A stretch of 34,018 nt of DNA from a virus. Below the pieces are notes generated by a model, which ran no database searches, was not told where the DNA came from, and saw only the letters and a list, made by a program, of their open reading frames with translations. Positions 19,372-28,525 of this stretch are shown in pieces; position 1 is the first letter of the stretch; each line of letters opens with the position of its first letter. The stretch is from positions 1-34,018 of IMG/VR virus record IMGVR_UViG_3300025009_000292. The stretch is one strand, 5' to 3'. A program made the position numbers and the translations under genes.

Positions 19372-21495
19372 TTAGCTCCATACTGCGAATCCATATCTGG
19401 CCGTGCCGTAAACATACGGCGCGGTGCTTCCGTCCACTGACGTGCTTTCACTGTCCATCGCCAGAGACTCAGCCTGGCTTTGTTTCCATTCACGCCATGC
19501 TGCAAAATTCCACCGATCACCAGAATCCCAGTGGTAGGGACCTTTATCGGCGGACATAGAGGTGGTTTCTGCAATAAAATGCAGGTATTCAGAACTGTCC
19601 AGCAGCTCATCCAGCACCTCGTTCTCATTCCATTCGATTTCAGCCACGCCGGCTCGTTTCAATGCCAGCAGCAGCCCTACCAGGCTCTGATCCACCGCCC
19701 CCAGCTCCACCGCTGCAGTAACAAAACCAGCCACACCGATGGTCGTGGTCACCCGCTGGATCAGGTAACTCCCGACAACCCCCCTCGCATTCAGGCTGAT
19801 ATTCTGGGTCATTCCAGCCCTCAGACCGGGTTCCCGGCTGGTGTAAGATATTGCTGGATTTGCGAAAGCATTTTGTGCCAGTTCAGCTTTTCCGCGCATC
19901 TGACCGATCGCCTTGTTCACAATTTCCGGAGCGTTCACGATCCCCTCCAGCCATTTGCCGTAATGATCGTGGCTTGCCTGGTTCCGCACCCTCGTTCTCA
20001 TCGGAGTTTCATACCGCCCGGTCACCTCTACCGAATTGGCAATTCCAGGCCAGGGGGTTTCCTGCTCCAGCCTGGCGGTCCGCTCGTAATACAAAACGAC
20101 GTTCCTTGCAGAAAGTGTATCCGTCCCGCCTGTTTTTACGCTCAGATCCGTCCACACCGGCATATCCACCCGCGTGGATGTGGAATTGTTCGCTGTACCC
20201 GTCCAGGCATATCCTGTCCCCAGGCTGCCATCGCAATAAGCAGTCGGCCAGGTCTTTTTTTCAGCCTGCACCCCGTCAAAATAGACAATTTGCGCGGAGT
20301 CAGTACCGTTGTTCCTCAACTCCACCCGCACCGTCTTGTCCGCTCCGGAGGTATTGGTGTAGGATGCCGTCAACTGCTCCCACGCGCTGGTCTTCCGGTT
20401 CGTTGTGCTGGATAAAACCGCGGACCCGGTGGAATCCCAGATCGCCAGGGTCGACATCTCCAGCGTATTGCACCAGGTCATCGCCTGCACGGTCAGGGTT
20501 TCTCCAGGCGCCAGCGTGAGGTTTGCTGTGTGCAGCCGCGACAGTGCCGTTCCCGCTGTCATCTTCAGGGATTTCGTCCCCTTGTTGAATTTGACGGCAT
20601 CCTGTGCCCATGCCGCGCCGCTTCCGGACTGCAGCTGCGTCCATCCATCGGTGATATTCACCTCGAAGGATGGATTGACCACCAGGTTCGTTGTCGGACC
20701 GCCATCATTGCGCCTCACCCCGATCCCCGATTCCCCGGTTGCCGGCTTGTACCGGTGCTTGAGGTCGATCGTTACTGACACGCCATTCGGGAGGTATTCG
20801 TTATCCACCACATCATCCGAGAGGTCGCTGCCGCCAACCACTTCCACCAGGTTGACAACACTCGCTCCGTTGGTGGAGATCCTCACGCCTTCCACGGTCA
20901 CCTTGGAGGTTTGCGTTGGATCATCGGTCACATCGTAATTTGATGAAAACTCCTCGGTGCCGAAATAATGCACTTTCTTGTCGTAATCCACGTACCAGTG
21001 ACCGCCCGTCTGCAGGCAGATCCAATCCAGGATATCTCTTACTGATTTTCTGTTGAACCGTACCCGCTCAAAGGAGGTCAGGTTTCCAATAAAGGTACTC
21101 ACATCAAAACCTGCCAGCTCATCCGAACTCGCAAAAGCGGCCGCGATGATCTGTGCATCAGTGTAATCCTCGTATTCTGCCTTCACGAACACTTTGCCCA
21201 GAAAACATCCGTAATCGGAGCATCCCAGCACGTAGTCATTCAGCGCCGCGTTGGCCGCCGCGAACTTCTCAACCGTCATCACATACCCGCCGAAGATCTT
21301 CACTGAGTTATCGTTGATCACGATCTCCTGCCACTCCGTGGGAGCGATGGCGTCCGCAGCCTGCAGCGTGAGTATCAGCGTATCCAGCTCCTCATCCAGT
21401 GCGCTTGTGATCACCGGCTGCACCAGGTTCAGCGCGCAGTACGCGGTCACATCCACATCGTCCAGCAGGATTTCCAGGGCTACAGTTTCTGGCAT
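19372..21495 (-). CDS. Tail hub / baseplate protein with inserted carbohydrate-binding-like domain
   Basis: 707 residues. The N-terminal half (KIFGGYVMTVEKF, SVRDILDWICLQTGGHWYVD) and the C-terminal LRAGMTQNISLNARGVVGSY match siphophage tail hub (gp27/Tal-like) proteins. An insertion at residues about 268-445 begins NLVVNPSFEVNITDGWTQ and has the W-rich beta-sandwich pattern of a carbohydrate-binding module (AWEQLTASYTN, QIVYFDGVQAEKKTWPTAY). It probably contacts cell-surface sugars. The gene follows the tape measure after hairpin copy 9. Confidence 0.8.
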   Translation of the reverse strand: MPETVALEILLDDVDVTAYCALNLVQPVITSALDEELDTLILTLQAADAIAPTEWQEIVINDNSVKIFGGYVMTVEKFAAANAALNDYVLGCSDYGCFLGKVFVKAEYEDYTDAQIIAAAFASSDELAGFDVSTFIGNLTSFERVRFNRKSVRDILDWICLQTGGHWYVDYDKKVHYFGTEEFSSNYDVTDDPTQTSKVTVEGVRISTNGASVVNLVEVVGGSDLSDDVVDNEYLPNGVSVTIDLKHRYKPATGESGIGVRRNDGGPTTNLVVNPSFEVNITDGWTQLQSGSGAAWAQDAVKFNKGTKSLKMTAGTALSRLHTANLTLAPGETLTVQAMTWCNTLEMSTLAIWDSTGSAVLSSTTNRKTSAWEQLTASYTNTSGADKTVRVELRNNGTDSAQIVYFDGVQAEKKTWPTAYCDGSLGTGYAWTGTANNSTSTRVDMPVWTDLSVKTGGTDTLSARNVVLYYERTARLEQETPWPGIANSVEVTGRYETPMRTRVRNQASHDHYGKWLEGIVNAPEIVNKAIGQMRGKAELAQNAFANPAISYTSREPGLRAGMTQNISLNARGVVGSYLIQRVTTTIGVAGFVTAAVELGAVDQSLVGLLLALKRAGVAEIEWNENEVLDELLDSSEYLHFIAETTSMSADKGPYHWDSGDRWNFAAWREWKQSQAESLAMDSESTSVDGSTAPYVYGTARYGFAVWS

Positions 21496-21538
21496 AGCGA
21501 ACCCTTCTTAAACACTTTTTGTAATCCAGGGTGAGCGT

Positions 21539-21565
21539 ACCCTGAACAGTTTCTTCGTTCAGGGT
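21539..21565 (-). repeat. Intergenic hairpin element, AGTT-loop type (copy 9)
   Basis: ACCCTGAAC / GTTCAGGGT, nine pairs, loop AGTTTCTTC, flanked by GCGT and TCCTC. The minus-strand copy begins at the tape measure stop codon. Confidence 0.8.
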
Positions 21566-21571
21566 TCCTCA

Positions 21572-23257
21572 TCAAAAAGCTCCCTGTAATTTCAGCTGGC
21601 GCATAACCTCGGCTGTGTTCGCACCATTGATGTTATAAATATAAGTGTTTCCGCCGTTGTTGCTCACCTGGTTTGCCGGCGTCACCTGTACTTGTTCGCC
21701 AGATTCAAAAAATATTGGCCCAAAAGAATCATTTGGATGTCCTGGCGGGACTGTAAAACTCCCCCCTGCAGACATTCCACCTCCAATGTTCATCCCCATA
21801 CCGCCGCTCGAAGTCTGTGCTTGTATTAAGGCCGCCACATCACTTGAGAGACCAGCGGTTGCAAGTTGCACTTGGAGCGTAATTGTTTTTTTGGATTGCT
21901 CGCTGATGAAATTATCCAGAAGTGTTGTGGCTTCTGCATACGTGGCATCAAATGTTTCCATGATTCCGGTGATCACCGTATCTTTGGACTCTCCCATTTT
22001 TAATTCAACTGAGGCCGCGCCAAGATAAGCCTCCTGGAACATCCTTGTGGCTTCCTCGTTTGTGATCGTGCCAGCCGACCAGGCAGCCTTAATTTGCGCA
22101 TAAATGTTTTGGTAGATCATTCCGCCAGCCTGCAGGAAAGCCAACTTGCCCAATTCAGATTGGATTTCTGAACCAAAAGAAGGGGAAATATCGTCCAGGC
22201 TCCGGAGTTTTTTATCAAGTTTTTCAACTTCTCCTGCCGCGTTTTCCGAGGATTCAGATATATCGATCAGATTATTGGAAGCTTCGCTTGTTTCAAATGC
22301 CAGGCTTCCCATTCTCCGCGAAGTAATATCTAGCGAAGGGTTCAGACCAATATCCAGAACGTCCCAGGTCCGCATTACGGCATCCTTATATTCCCGCATT
22401 CCCTGGTTATTCAATGCTTGTTGAGCTTGCTGAGCGCGCAGTTTATCTGCGTTTTTGCCCATGATCGTATTCAATCCGCTTATGCCGGAAATAATTGAAC
22501 TGGTTAGTGGTACAAACCTGCCGATTGTCTCAAGTGTTTTTAGGAATGTGCCGTCGCCTTTGTTTGTGCGTTCAATAAGGTCGCTCAAAACAAGAGCATA
22601 GTCTCCCACTATTGGCGTCAGTTCTTTTCCAATTTTGTTCTTTACTCCATCAACGGAATCGCCCAAGGCATCCATCGACTCCTGGTATTCGATCGTGGCT
22701 TGAATAGCTTGCTCGTCCATCACGAGGCTGTCTGAGACAGCACCCATTCGTTGGTAGATCGCCGCGCTGCCTAACTTCATCACTTTTTCAAAATCTAGCC
22801 CCTGTTTCCCAAATCGCTCGGTAAGAAATAGGTTTTGTTCTTGTTCTGTCTTAAGCGACCGGAATTCATCAGACATAGCTGCGAGCGCAGGAACTGATAC
22901 ATCCAGTCCTTTCTTGGCAGCCGCTTCAATTGCTCGCTCCAGCGATTCGAAGGGGATCCTCGCATCGTCAACGACTTGCGCAAATCTGCTTACAGTTTCA
23001 GCAGAACCGCCCATTTTGAGCTGCAGTGATTCTGTTTGGTTCCCTAAATCCACCGTGGTCTGAATAGACTCTTTGGCTACCTGGTTTAATTTCTTGAGCG
23101 CCATCATGCCGACGCCGATCGCAGTTGCTGAGCTCAGGCTGAATCCGGTTAATTCCTTAAATGTGTTGGATACCTTTTTCAGTCCATTGACGGTTTCTTT
23201 ATCTCCGCCGCCGCGCTTGACTGTACTGATAACAATATTAAGAATAGAATCGGACAT
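21572..23257 (-). CDS. Tape measure protein
   Basis: 561 residues, the longest head-to-tail coiled and helical protein in the cluster, set between the tail chaperones and the hub, the invariant place of tape measure proteins. The N-terminus MSDSILNIVISTVKRGGGDK and the following helical repeat-like body fit. A hydrophobic stretch occurs near residue 45 (SATAIGVGMMAL). At about 1.5 angstrom per residue the tail would be near 84 nm; this is a rule-of-thumb estimate. Confidence 0.85.
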   Translation of the reverse strand: MSDSILNIVISTVKRGGGDKETVNGLKKVSNTFKELTGFSLSSATAIGVGMMALKKLNQVAKESIQTTVDLGNQTESLQLKMGGSAETVSRFAQVVDDARIPFESLERAIEAAAKKGLDVSVPALAAMSDEFRSLKTEQEQNLFLTERFGKQGLDFEKVMKLGSAAIYQRMGAVSDSLVMDEQAIQATIEYQESMDALGDSVDGVKNKIGKELTPIVGDYALVLSDLIERTNKGDGTFLKTLETIGRFVPLTSSIISGISGLNTIMGKNADKLRAQQAQQALNNQGMREYKDAVMRTWDVLDIGLNPSLDITSRRMGSLAFETSEASNNLIDISESSENAAGEVEKLDKKLRSLDDISPSFGSEIQSELGKLAFLQAGGMIYQNIYAQIKAAWSAGTITNEEATRMFQEAYLGAASVELKMGESKDTVITGIMETFDATYAEATTLLDNFISEQSKKTITLQVQLATAGLSSDVAALIQAQTSSGGMGMNIGGGMSAGGSFTVPPGHPNDSFGPIFFESGEQVQVTPANQVSNNGGNTYIYNINGANTAEVMRQLKLQGAF

Positions 23258-23259
23258 TT

Positions 23260-23544
23260 TTACCTTTTTGCCTTCAAATATTTCCTGTACCCTTGCTTTT
23301 TAAGCCAATCCGCGTGGCTCTTCTCTTGCGCCTTTACCATTGCCTGTGCTCCCGGGAGCTCATCCACTAGCGCCAGAAAAGTGTCCATCCATTCATCATT
23401 CAATCCGTCGACCTCCCAGGGCATCAACACCGGCCCCCCGATCACTTGGTTTACTTTTTTCGCCCGGTAGATGTTTACCAGTCGTTCATCGGTCGTCCGC
23501 CCTGTCCGGGCAATTTCAAGCAGCGCGGACTCTAGCCTTTTTTT
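23260..23544 (-). CDS. Tail assembly chaperone frameshift extension (T part)
   Basis: The frame one base back from the chaperone is open from the slip site to TAA at 23260. It encodes RLESALLEIARTGRTTDERL and onward to GYRKYLKAKR, 92 residues. A -1 slip on A AAA AAA (23544-23538) would join it to the first 133 residues, giving about 225 residues, like lambda gpG-T. An internal GTG at 23445 could start a shorter product but lacks a clear ribosome binding site. Confidence 0.85.
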   Translation of the reverse strand, partial: KKRLESALLEIARTGRTTDERLVNIYRAKKVNQVIGGPVLMPWEVDGLNDEWMDTFLALVDELPGAQAMVKAQEKSHADWLKKQGYRKYLKAKR

Positions 23545-23936
23545 ATGTTGAGCCTGTGATCCACGATCATTTGATTGACTCGTGTTTTTACCCAGGTCCA
23601 GAATCCCGGATCTGTTTCAAAGGTTTCAACGGTCATGGTTTTCAATTCTTCTGCACTTATTTTGGTTGACTCGTTGCCCTGGCTAAGAATTTCTGAATAA
23701 CATTTCAACTGCTCTTCCAGGATCGAATCCACCAGTTTTTGGTTGGCAACTGCCTGCTCCGATGTCACAGGTTCTGTGGAGATAACAATTTCGTTGATCC
23801 TATTCAATGCAGATCTTAAGTCATTCAAAATGCTCTTTGGAGGATTTACCCACACCTCCAGGCATACCCCGCCAAATGCTTCTGAGTAATCCTTCAATTC
23901 CAGCTTCTTCACGATCTTCGGAATAACAATGTTCAT
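23532..23936 (-). CDS. Tail assembly chaperone (G part)
   Basis: 134 residues, MNIVIPKIVKKLELKDYSEA to DHRLNIKKG. Its place between tail tube and tape measure, its size and its A7 tract at the end all fit the tail assembly chaperone that binds the tape measure during assembly. Confidence 0.85.
   Translation of the reverse strand: MNIVIPKIVKKLELKDYSEAFGGVCLEVWVNPPKSILNDLRSALNRINEIVISTEPVTSEQAVANQKLVDSILEEQLKCYSEILSQGNESTKISAEELKTMTVETFETDPGFWTWVKTRVNQMIVDHRLNIKKG
23538..23544 (-). promoter_or_regulatory. -1 ribosomal frameshift site
   Basis: Zero-frame reading ATA AAA AAA GGC TAG; seven consecutive A residues form A AAA AAA immediately before the stop. Re-pairing one base back gives AAA AAA AGG CTA, which enters the open T frame. 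Confidence 0.8.
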
Positions 23937-23950
23937 TTTTTTCCTTTACT

Positions 23951-23974
23951 CCCCTCTCCGTTTGCGGAGAGGGG
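23951..23974. repeat. REP-like palindrome
   Basis: CCCCTCTCCG / CGGAGAGGGG with a TTTG loop, just upstream of the chaperone start; a type of palindrome common between bacterial genes. Confidence 0.6.
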
Positions 23975-23994
23975 TTTGGGGGTCGCGGTTTTTG

Positions 23995-24020
23995 CACACC
24001 CGAGCGTAGCGAGAGGTGTG
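23995..24020 (-). repeat. Hairpin after the tail tube gene
   Basis: CACACC / GGTGTG around CGAGCGTAGCGAGA, immediately after the tail tube stop codon. Confidence 0.6.
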
Positions 24021-24023
24021 AGG

Positions 24024-25019
24024 TTAGATCGTCGAGGAATTCGTGGTCACATCCACCGTGAACATCTTGTCCCCGGTCGGGTCATAGATCGCCTCAAACT
24101 GAACTGTGGTCAGGCTCGTATCTTTCTCCGCGCTGTCAAAAAGATTCGGCTCCATCACGATCCCGGAGAATGCGATTACCAGGCTGTGAGGATCACCCGT
24201 GCCGATTGCCGGGCCTGACATCACCAATTGAACGACCTTCATCGTGCCCAGGGCATCGTACAACGCAACTGCCTCAGCGCCGCTGTCCAGCGTGAGTGTG
24301 CATAACAGGCTCGGTTTTCCCTGACCGATCGTGTCAAAGGTCAGTGTCGTCCCGCCGTGGAACTCCGGGTAGAATCCGCCGATGATCTCAATATCGAACG
24401 CACGCAGGATGTTGGCCTTCAGCGTTCCGCCCACACCCGCCCACGCGGAATCGATGTACAACTGGGTCAGGAACCCGCTCATCTCGGTAACCGTGGGAAC
24501 CGCGATAGACTCTGTGAACGTAACTTTTGAATTCTGCCTGCCAAAGAAATCGATGCTGATCTTGATCGAAGCGTCCCCGCCGTCCTGTGGGATCGTCCCC
24601 GAGATCTTCACCTTCTCGAATACCACATACTCATTCTCGAACGCCTGGATACCGGCATCCCCGGACTCCAGCGTGATCGAATCCGGAGTGTTCCCGGTCG
24701 CGGTCAGATCCTGCGAGAACGCCCACAGGTAATCGCCTTGTTGTGCGGTCTGCTCCACCGCAGTGATCCCGCCCTCGAGCAGCAGGCTGAAGATCAGCGG
24801 CAGCAATTGGAAATACCCGCGCTCCACCTCGATTGTGTTGGTCACCAGCTTGCCGCCGGTCACCGCCCGGTATCCGGGCACATTCTTACCGATATCGTCC
24901 TGTGGCAGTACCACCTGTTGATCCAGCACGTGTTTGATCTTGCCCAGGATCCGCTTGGTTGCCACAACAGCCGTACCTGCTGTTTCCTCCACACCGTATT
25001 GCAATTGTTCTAGTATCAT
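24024..25019 (-). CDS. Major tail tube protein
   Basis: 331 residues. KVKISGTIPQDGGDASIKIS and the strand-rich organisation around VTNTIEVERGYFQLLPLIFS match phage tail tube proteins of the lambda-like beta-barrel type, which polymerise into rings around the tape measure. It lies between the tail terminator and the chaperones, as expected. The length is at the upper end for tube proteins, possibly because of an extra C-terminal domain. Confidence 0.8.
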   Translation of the reverse strand: MILEQLQYGVEETAGTAVVATKRILGKIKHVLDQQVVLPQDDIGKNVPGYRAVTGGKLVTNTIEVERGYFQLLPLIFSLLLEGGITAVEQTAQQGDYLWAFSQDLTATGNTPDSITLESGDAGIQAFENEYVVFEKVKISGTIPQDGGDASIKISIDFFGRQNSKVTFTESIAVPTVTEMSGFLTQLYIDSAWAGVGGTLKANILRAFDIEIIGGFYPEFHGGTTLTFDTIGQGKPSLLCTLTLDSGAEAVALYDALGTMKVVQLVMSGPAIGTGDPHSLVIAFSGIVMEPNLFDSAEKDTSLTTVQFEAIYDPTGDKMFTVDVTTNSSTI

Positions 25020-25033
25020 GTCTGACTCCTTTT

Positions 25034-25067
25034 GTCATTGCGAGGACGCTCTTCCGAAGCAATCCCC
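25034..25067. repeat. REP-like repeat, copy 1
   Basis: GTCATTGCGAGG ... CCGAAGCAATC with partial inward pairing ATTGC/GCAAT. Identical to 25088-25121, and including a CAAAAA tail. Confidence 0.75.
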
Positions 25068-25087
25068 AAAAAATAAAAATATCGAAT

Positions 25088-25121
25088 GTCATTGCGAGGA
25101 CGCTCTTCCGAAGCAATCCCC
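25088..25121. repeat. REP-like repeat, copy 2
   Basis: Same sequence as 25034-25067, 54 bases away. It belongs to the GTCATTGCGAGG/GAAGCAATC palindrome family often seen between genes of environmental bacteria. Confidence 0.75.
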
Positions 25122-25146
25122 AAAAATAGTTACTCGTACTGTTTTT

Positions 25147-25181
25147 GTCCTGTGAGATCGCGGAAAGCGAACGAACAGGAC
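25147..25181 (-). repeat. Intergenic hairpin element
   Basis: GTCCTGT / ACAGGAC outer stem with an inner TCGC GGAAA GCGA stem, followed by TTCC; the minus-strand copy begins directly after the stop of the tail terminator gene. Confidence 0.65.
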
Positions 25182-25187
25182 TTCCTT

Positions 25188-25658
25188 TTACGGACTAACC
25201 GTATACTTCCCTGACTGGTTCTCGATCACCACCCAGGGCACCAGCAAACCAAAATGCTCATCCTCGTTGCCCCAGGACAAAGTAACCGGCCGGATCGACC
25301 CCGGGGTTACCAGTCGGAACGACACCACTTTGCCGCCCAGCGTGATCGAACTGGCCGCCTTCTGCAGGATCTTGTCCGGGAAGCTCATCACATACGGCAG
25401 CAGGTTCTTCTGTACCCCAAGCGTGAGATGAAACTCGGTTTTCCCGTGGTAGGTCACCATTGTTGGCCCGCCTGTGGAGGGAGAATGATCAACATCGCCA
25501 TCCAGGAAAGAGATCGCGCACGGTGTCTTGGTAACACTCTCCGGGATCTTCTCCATCGTGTAGCTCACCACCGCCACACCCTTGTCATCCCGGATCTCGC
25601 CGAATAGCTTACACAACGAGTTAAACCAGTACCTGAGTCCATACTCAATGGCTGCCAT
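25188..25658 (-). CDS. Tail terminator or tail completion protein
   Basis: 156 residues from MAAIEYGLRYWFNSLCKLFG. It lies between an HK97 gp10-like gene and the tail tube, the standard position of the tail terminator that caps the tube. GAGAGG supports ATG 25658. The sequence itself (ISFLDGDVDHSPSTGGPTMV, beta-rich end) fits but is not decisive. Confidence 0.7.
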   Translation of the reverse strand: MAAIEYGLRYWFNSLCKLFGEIRDDKGVAVVSYTMEKIPESVTKTPCAISFLDGDVDHSPSTGGPTMVTYHGKTEFHLTLGVQKNLLPYVMSFPDKILQKAASSITLGGKVVSFRLVTPGSIRPVTLSWGNEDEHFGLLVPWVVIENQSGKYTVSP

Positions 25659-25679
25659 AAGACCTCTCAATAATTGGAT

Positions 25680-26225
25680 TCATTTGACTTTCATCCCTTC
25701 AATGATTTCCTCCACAGCTTTCTTCAGCAGTCCCAGCACCAAAGGCATCCGTTCCACCATTACTGGCCGTGCGATCGGAGTGCCTTTGATTCCTTTTTGC
25801 TTGATGCTTCTCGCCAGCGCGAACGCCGTCCGCACCTCGTCCTTCTCATTAGGGTGGAATTTTGCCCGCACCCAGTCCAGCAGGTCGTACACCCAGGGCT
25901 GTGAATTATTGTCATTCTTCCAATAAGATCCGTCCTGCATAAAGCGGAACACGTGCGCTCTGGGGTTACTCCCATGATCTGATGGGCCTGTAATGCCCGT
26001 CGCTGATCCAAATTGACCTATTTTCACCCGGCTGGTAATGCTGCGAGCTGTAGAACCGCTGAACTTTCTCACCCTCGCCTGCACCCCGGCTTTCATCGCC
26101 GCATTACCCTTCCGGACAGCCGCCACCAACGGTTTGTACAACTCCACGGGTGATTTCTGCAATTGCGAAATCTGTTTATACAGATCGTCCGCATTGATTT
26201 GAATATCCAGGCCGCCTTGATTCAT
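25680..26225 (-). CDS. HK97 gp10-like head-tail joining protein
   Basis: 181 residues, DDLYKQISQLQKSPVELYKP then AAMKAGVQARVRKFSGSTAR and an acidic helix end VEEIIEGMKVK. This pattern and place match the HK97 gp10 family, which helps attach tail to head. TAATG coupling links it to the preceding adaptor. Confidence 0.75.
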   Translation of the reverse strand: MNQGGLDIQINADDLYKQISQLQKSPVELYKPLVAAVRKGNAAMKAGVQARVRKFSGSTARSITSRVKIGQFGSATGITGPSDHGSNPRAHVFRFMQDGSYWKNDNNSQPWVYDLLDWVRAKFHPNEKDEVRTAFALARSIKQKGIKGTPIARPVMVERMPLVLGLLKKAVEEIIEGMKVK

Positions 26226-27238
26226 TACTCGCTCCAGATCCTGAACGGATCCAGCACTTCCGCGATCGTCTTCTGCGGAAACTCGCTCAAATACTTCCCC
26301 TGGCCCATTTCAGCGCTCCCGGTGATCCCCGAGAACCCCGAAGCCGCCTTCATCCGCATCAAAGCCGCGATCTGCCTGCAGAGATAATTCACCGTATCCG
26401 GCACCAGGTACTGGCTCACAGCCTTGCTTGAATGTGTGGCTGCAGTAGTCCCATTCACCCCGCGTTCCACCGTGAATGTCCTGTACACCTTGATCGCTGC
26501 GTCGTTCACATGATCAGCCGGGACAGTCCCGTTCCACCCGCGCTCGACAGCCAGTGTGTGCGTGTTGATCTTGAGGATCTTCAAATCCTCCACACCGATC
26601 TGGATCACTTCACCCATGTGGAACTCAGCGCCGTTATCCACCACGATGCTGAAATCATTCTCATCGATGGCGCCGTTCACCAGTGAGGTTGCCGCGGAAG
26701 CTGCCGGGCTGTTCTTGGATCCCAATCCCTCGGAAACATATTCCTGCTCGCTCTCGATCAGCAGCACCATCCCCGGGCATATCAGCGAACCGTCTGTCAC
26801 CACCAGTGTGGTTTCTGCAGCAGTCGCCTGGGAGATCGTTGCCCCGGTCAACCGCGTTTCATCGTACTTGCCCCATTTCCCGCTGATCACCACCTCGTTT
26901 TCCTCGCCCCAGGCGCCATCCTGCTCGATCTCAATGTACGGACCATTCGGCCACATTTTGTTATAGGGTTTCAGGTCGTAGTCGGTCACAGCCGCGCCGT
27001 CACTGATGATCGATGTCACCGCCAGCAGCGGGTTCACATCCAGCGGATCCCACAACTTGGAAGCAGGTTTGCCAAAATACCGCGTCTCGGTCACCGGGAT
27101 GAAATTATTAAAGTTGTACTTATTCACGATCTCCTGGCTGGCGCCCCTGATCCAATCCATCAGATTGCCATCCTCGAACCCACGCAAATTGAGATCCTCG
27201 ATCACATCCAGTGCCGTGCAGTAAATTTGTCTGTTCAT
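26225..27238 (-). CDS. Head-tail adaptor with a beta-repeat insertion
   Basis: 337 residues. The first part, CTALDVIEDLNLRGFEDGNL, and the end YLCRQIAALMRMKAASG frame a helical adaptor of the gp6 type. The middle has a twice-repeated beta motif (LAVERGWNGTVPADHVNDAA and FTVERGVNGTTAATHSSKAV) not present in simple adaptors. GAGG before ATG 27238 fixes the start. It lies after the coat gene and hairpin 27290-27319. Confidence 0.7.
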   Translation of the reverse strand: MNRQIYCTALDVIEDLNLRGFEDGNLMDWIRGASQEIVNKYNFNNFIPVTETRYFGKPASKLWDPLDVNPLLAVTSIISDGAAVTDYDLKPYNKMWPNGPYIEIEQDGAWGEENEVVISGKWGKYDETRLTGATISQATAAETTLVVTDGSLICPGMVLLIESEQEYVSEGLGSKNSPAASAATSLVNGAIDENDFSIVVDNGAEFHMGEVIQIGVEDLKILKINTHTLAVERGWNGTVPADHVNDAAIKVYRTFTVERGVNGTTAATHSSKAVSQYLVPDTVNYLCRQIAALMRMKAASGFSGITGSAEMGQGKYLSEFPQKTIAEVLDPFRIWSE

Positions 27239-27289
27239 AATGACCTCGCGCGCTTTATCATCAAATTCGTCGGTCTCATTTCTTCTTGA

Positions 27290-27319
27290 AACTGGCAAAA
27301 TCTCGCGATCTTGCCAGTT
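27290..27319 (-). repeat. Intergenic hairpin between coat and adaptor genes
   Basis: AACTGGCAA / TTGCCAGTT, nine pairs, 12-base loop; follows the coat protein stop by about 20 bases. No T tract on either strand. Confidence 0.65.
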
Positions 27320-27336
27320 CGTAGCTGAAAAAAACC

Positions 27337-28491
27337 TTATCCGAGCAGGATTGCGATTGCCTCGGATTTGACCGCTTTCACACCCCAGGCTAACCCGATT
27401 TCAAAGGCAACCCGGCGGTACTGGCGGTACATCGCAACCTGGAAGCTGATCCCGGTCAAAGGATCAGTGATCACGGTCACATCGTCCGCGGCGTCTCCGC
27501 CTTCCGGCATGGCAGGAACACGCATCAGCAAAGCGATCGCTTCGCGCGCGAAGGCCATGTTGGCTGCGTAATTTGCACCGATAGTCAGGTCGTCGTTGTT
27601 AACCCAGGCAACCCGTAGACCTGGATTGGCCAGCACAATGTCGGTATCCACGCCGGTAGTTCCTGTGCCGCCAGTGCCAACGATGTACTTGTTGGTATCA
27701 CGGCCGGTCTTTACGTTGGTTAGGACGTCGCCAGCCTTGATCTGACCCAGGCCAGTATCGATGTGGATCGCAGTTAATCCAGCCGCATAACCTGCGGTCA
27801 GGTCAACCTTGTACCCGGTTCCCGCACCCTTGGTATGATCCTTCACCTGGGCGCTCTCGCGCACCTGGAACCCGTGGATTGGGAGCAAAATGCCGCGTTC
27901 GCGCAGCTCTTTGGTTCCCATGTCAGCCATGTTGTTCAAAGTGGCCAGGGTGCGCAGGTTTGCGCCAGCCGTGGTGTTGATCACCATCTGAAGATCACCC
28001 AGTGGAGCGCCGTTGTCAGCCAGGATCTTGCGCACCTGGGCAGGATCACCCAGTGTGGAGGCAAATGGAGCCACACCAGCGGTTCCATAAGCGCGGGAAG
28101 CGTAGATGTACAGCGCAGCCAGGTCGGCCTCGACCTCGTTCACCAGCGTGCGCATGCCCTGCGCAAACTGATCTTTCAAGATCTTGGGGCCAAGTGATCC
28201 AAGACCCTTCTGTTCCTCTGCTTCCCAGAAGAACTTTGTGCTCTTAACCTTGCTGATGGTCATGGTGACCGGAGCAATGGTTTGAGAAGCGGGATCGGGG
28301 CCAGTAGCAGCCGGGGCGATATCACCAGCCTCTTGAACTGGCGTGACACCAAATCCAATGGATTGGTTTTTAGCAGCCTGTTCACCTGAAGCATCCAGGT
28401 TGACTGCCGGAATGAACCCCGCCAATTCACGCAGCACAACATCCGCGGCTTCGTAAATGGTAGGGATAAGACCTGTTAAAGTGTTGCTCAT
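27337..28491 (-). CDS. Major capsid protein, P22 coat-like
   Basis: 384 residues. SNTLTGLIPTIYEAADVVLR ELAGFIPAV at the start and FEIGLAWGVKAVKSEAIAIL at the end resemble the P22 gp5-type coat family (whose end reads as L-W-Y-G-V-x-A-T-R-P-E-A). The body has the expected mix of helix and strand for an HK97-fold coat. It follows the scaffold candidate and protease. The pairing of a P22-like coat with a ClpP-like protease is noteworthy. Confidence 0.85.
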   Translation of the reverse strand: MSNTLTGLIPTIYEAADVVLRELAGFIPAVNLDASGEQAAKNQSIGFGVTPVQEAGDIAPAATGPDPASQTIAPVTMTISKVKSTKFFWEAEEQKGLGSLGPKILKDQFAQGMRTLVNEVEADLAALYIYASRAYGTAGVAPFASTLGDPAQVRKILADNGAPLGDLQMVINTTAGANLRTLATLNNMADMGTKELRERGILLPIHGFQVRESAQVKDHTKGAGTGYKVDLTAGYAAGLTAIHIDTGLGQIKAGDVLTNVKTGRDTNKYIVGTGGTGTTGVDTDIVLANPGLRVAWVNNDDLTIGANYAANMAFAREAIALLMRVPAMPEGGDAADDVTVITDPLTGISFQVAMYRQYRRVAFEIGLAWGVKAVKSEAIAILLG

Positions 28492-28525
28492 TTAGAACCT
28501 CCTAGAAAAATTTTTCAAGAAAATT

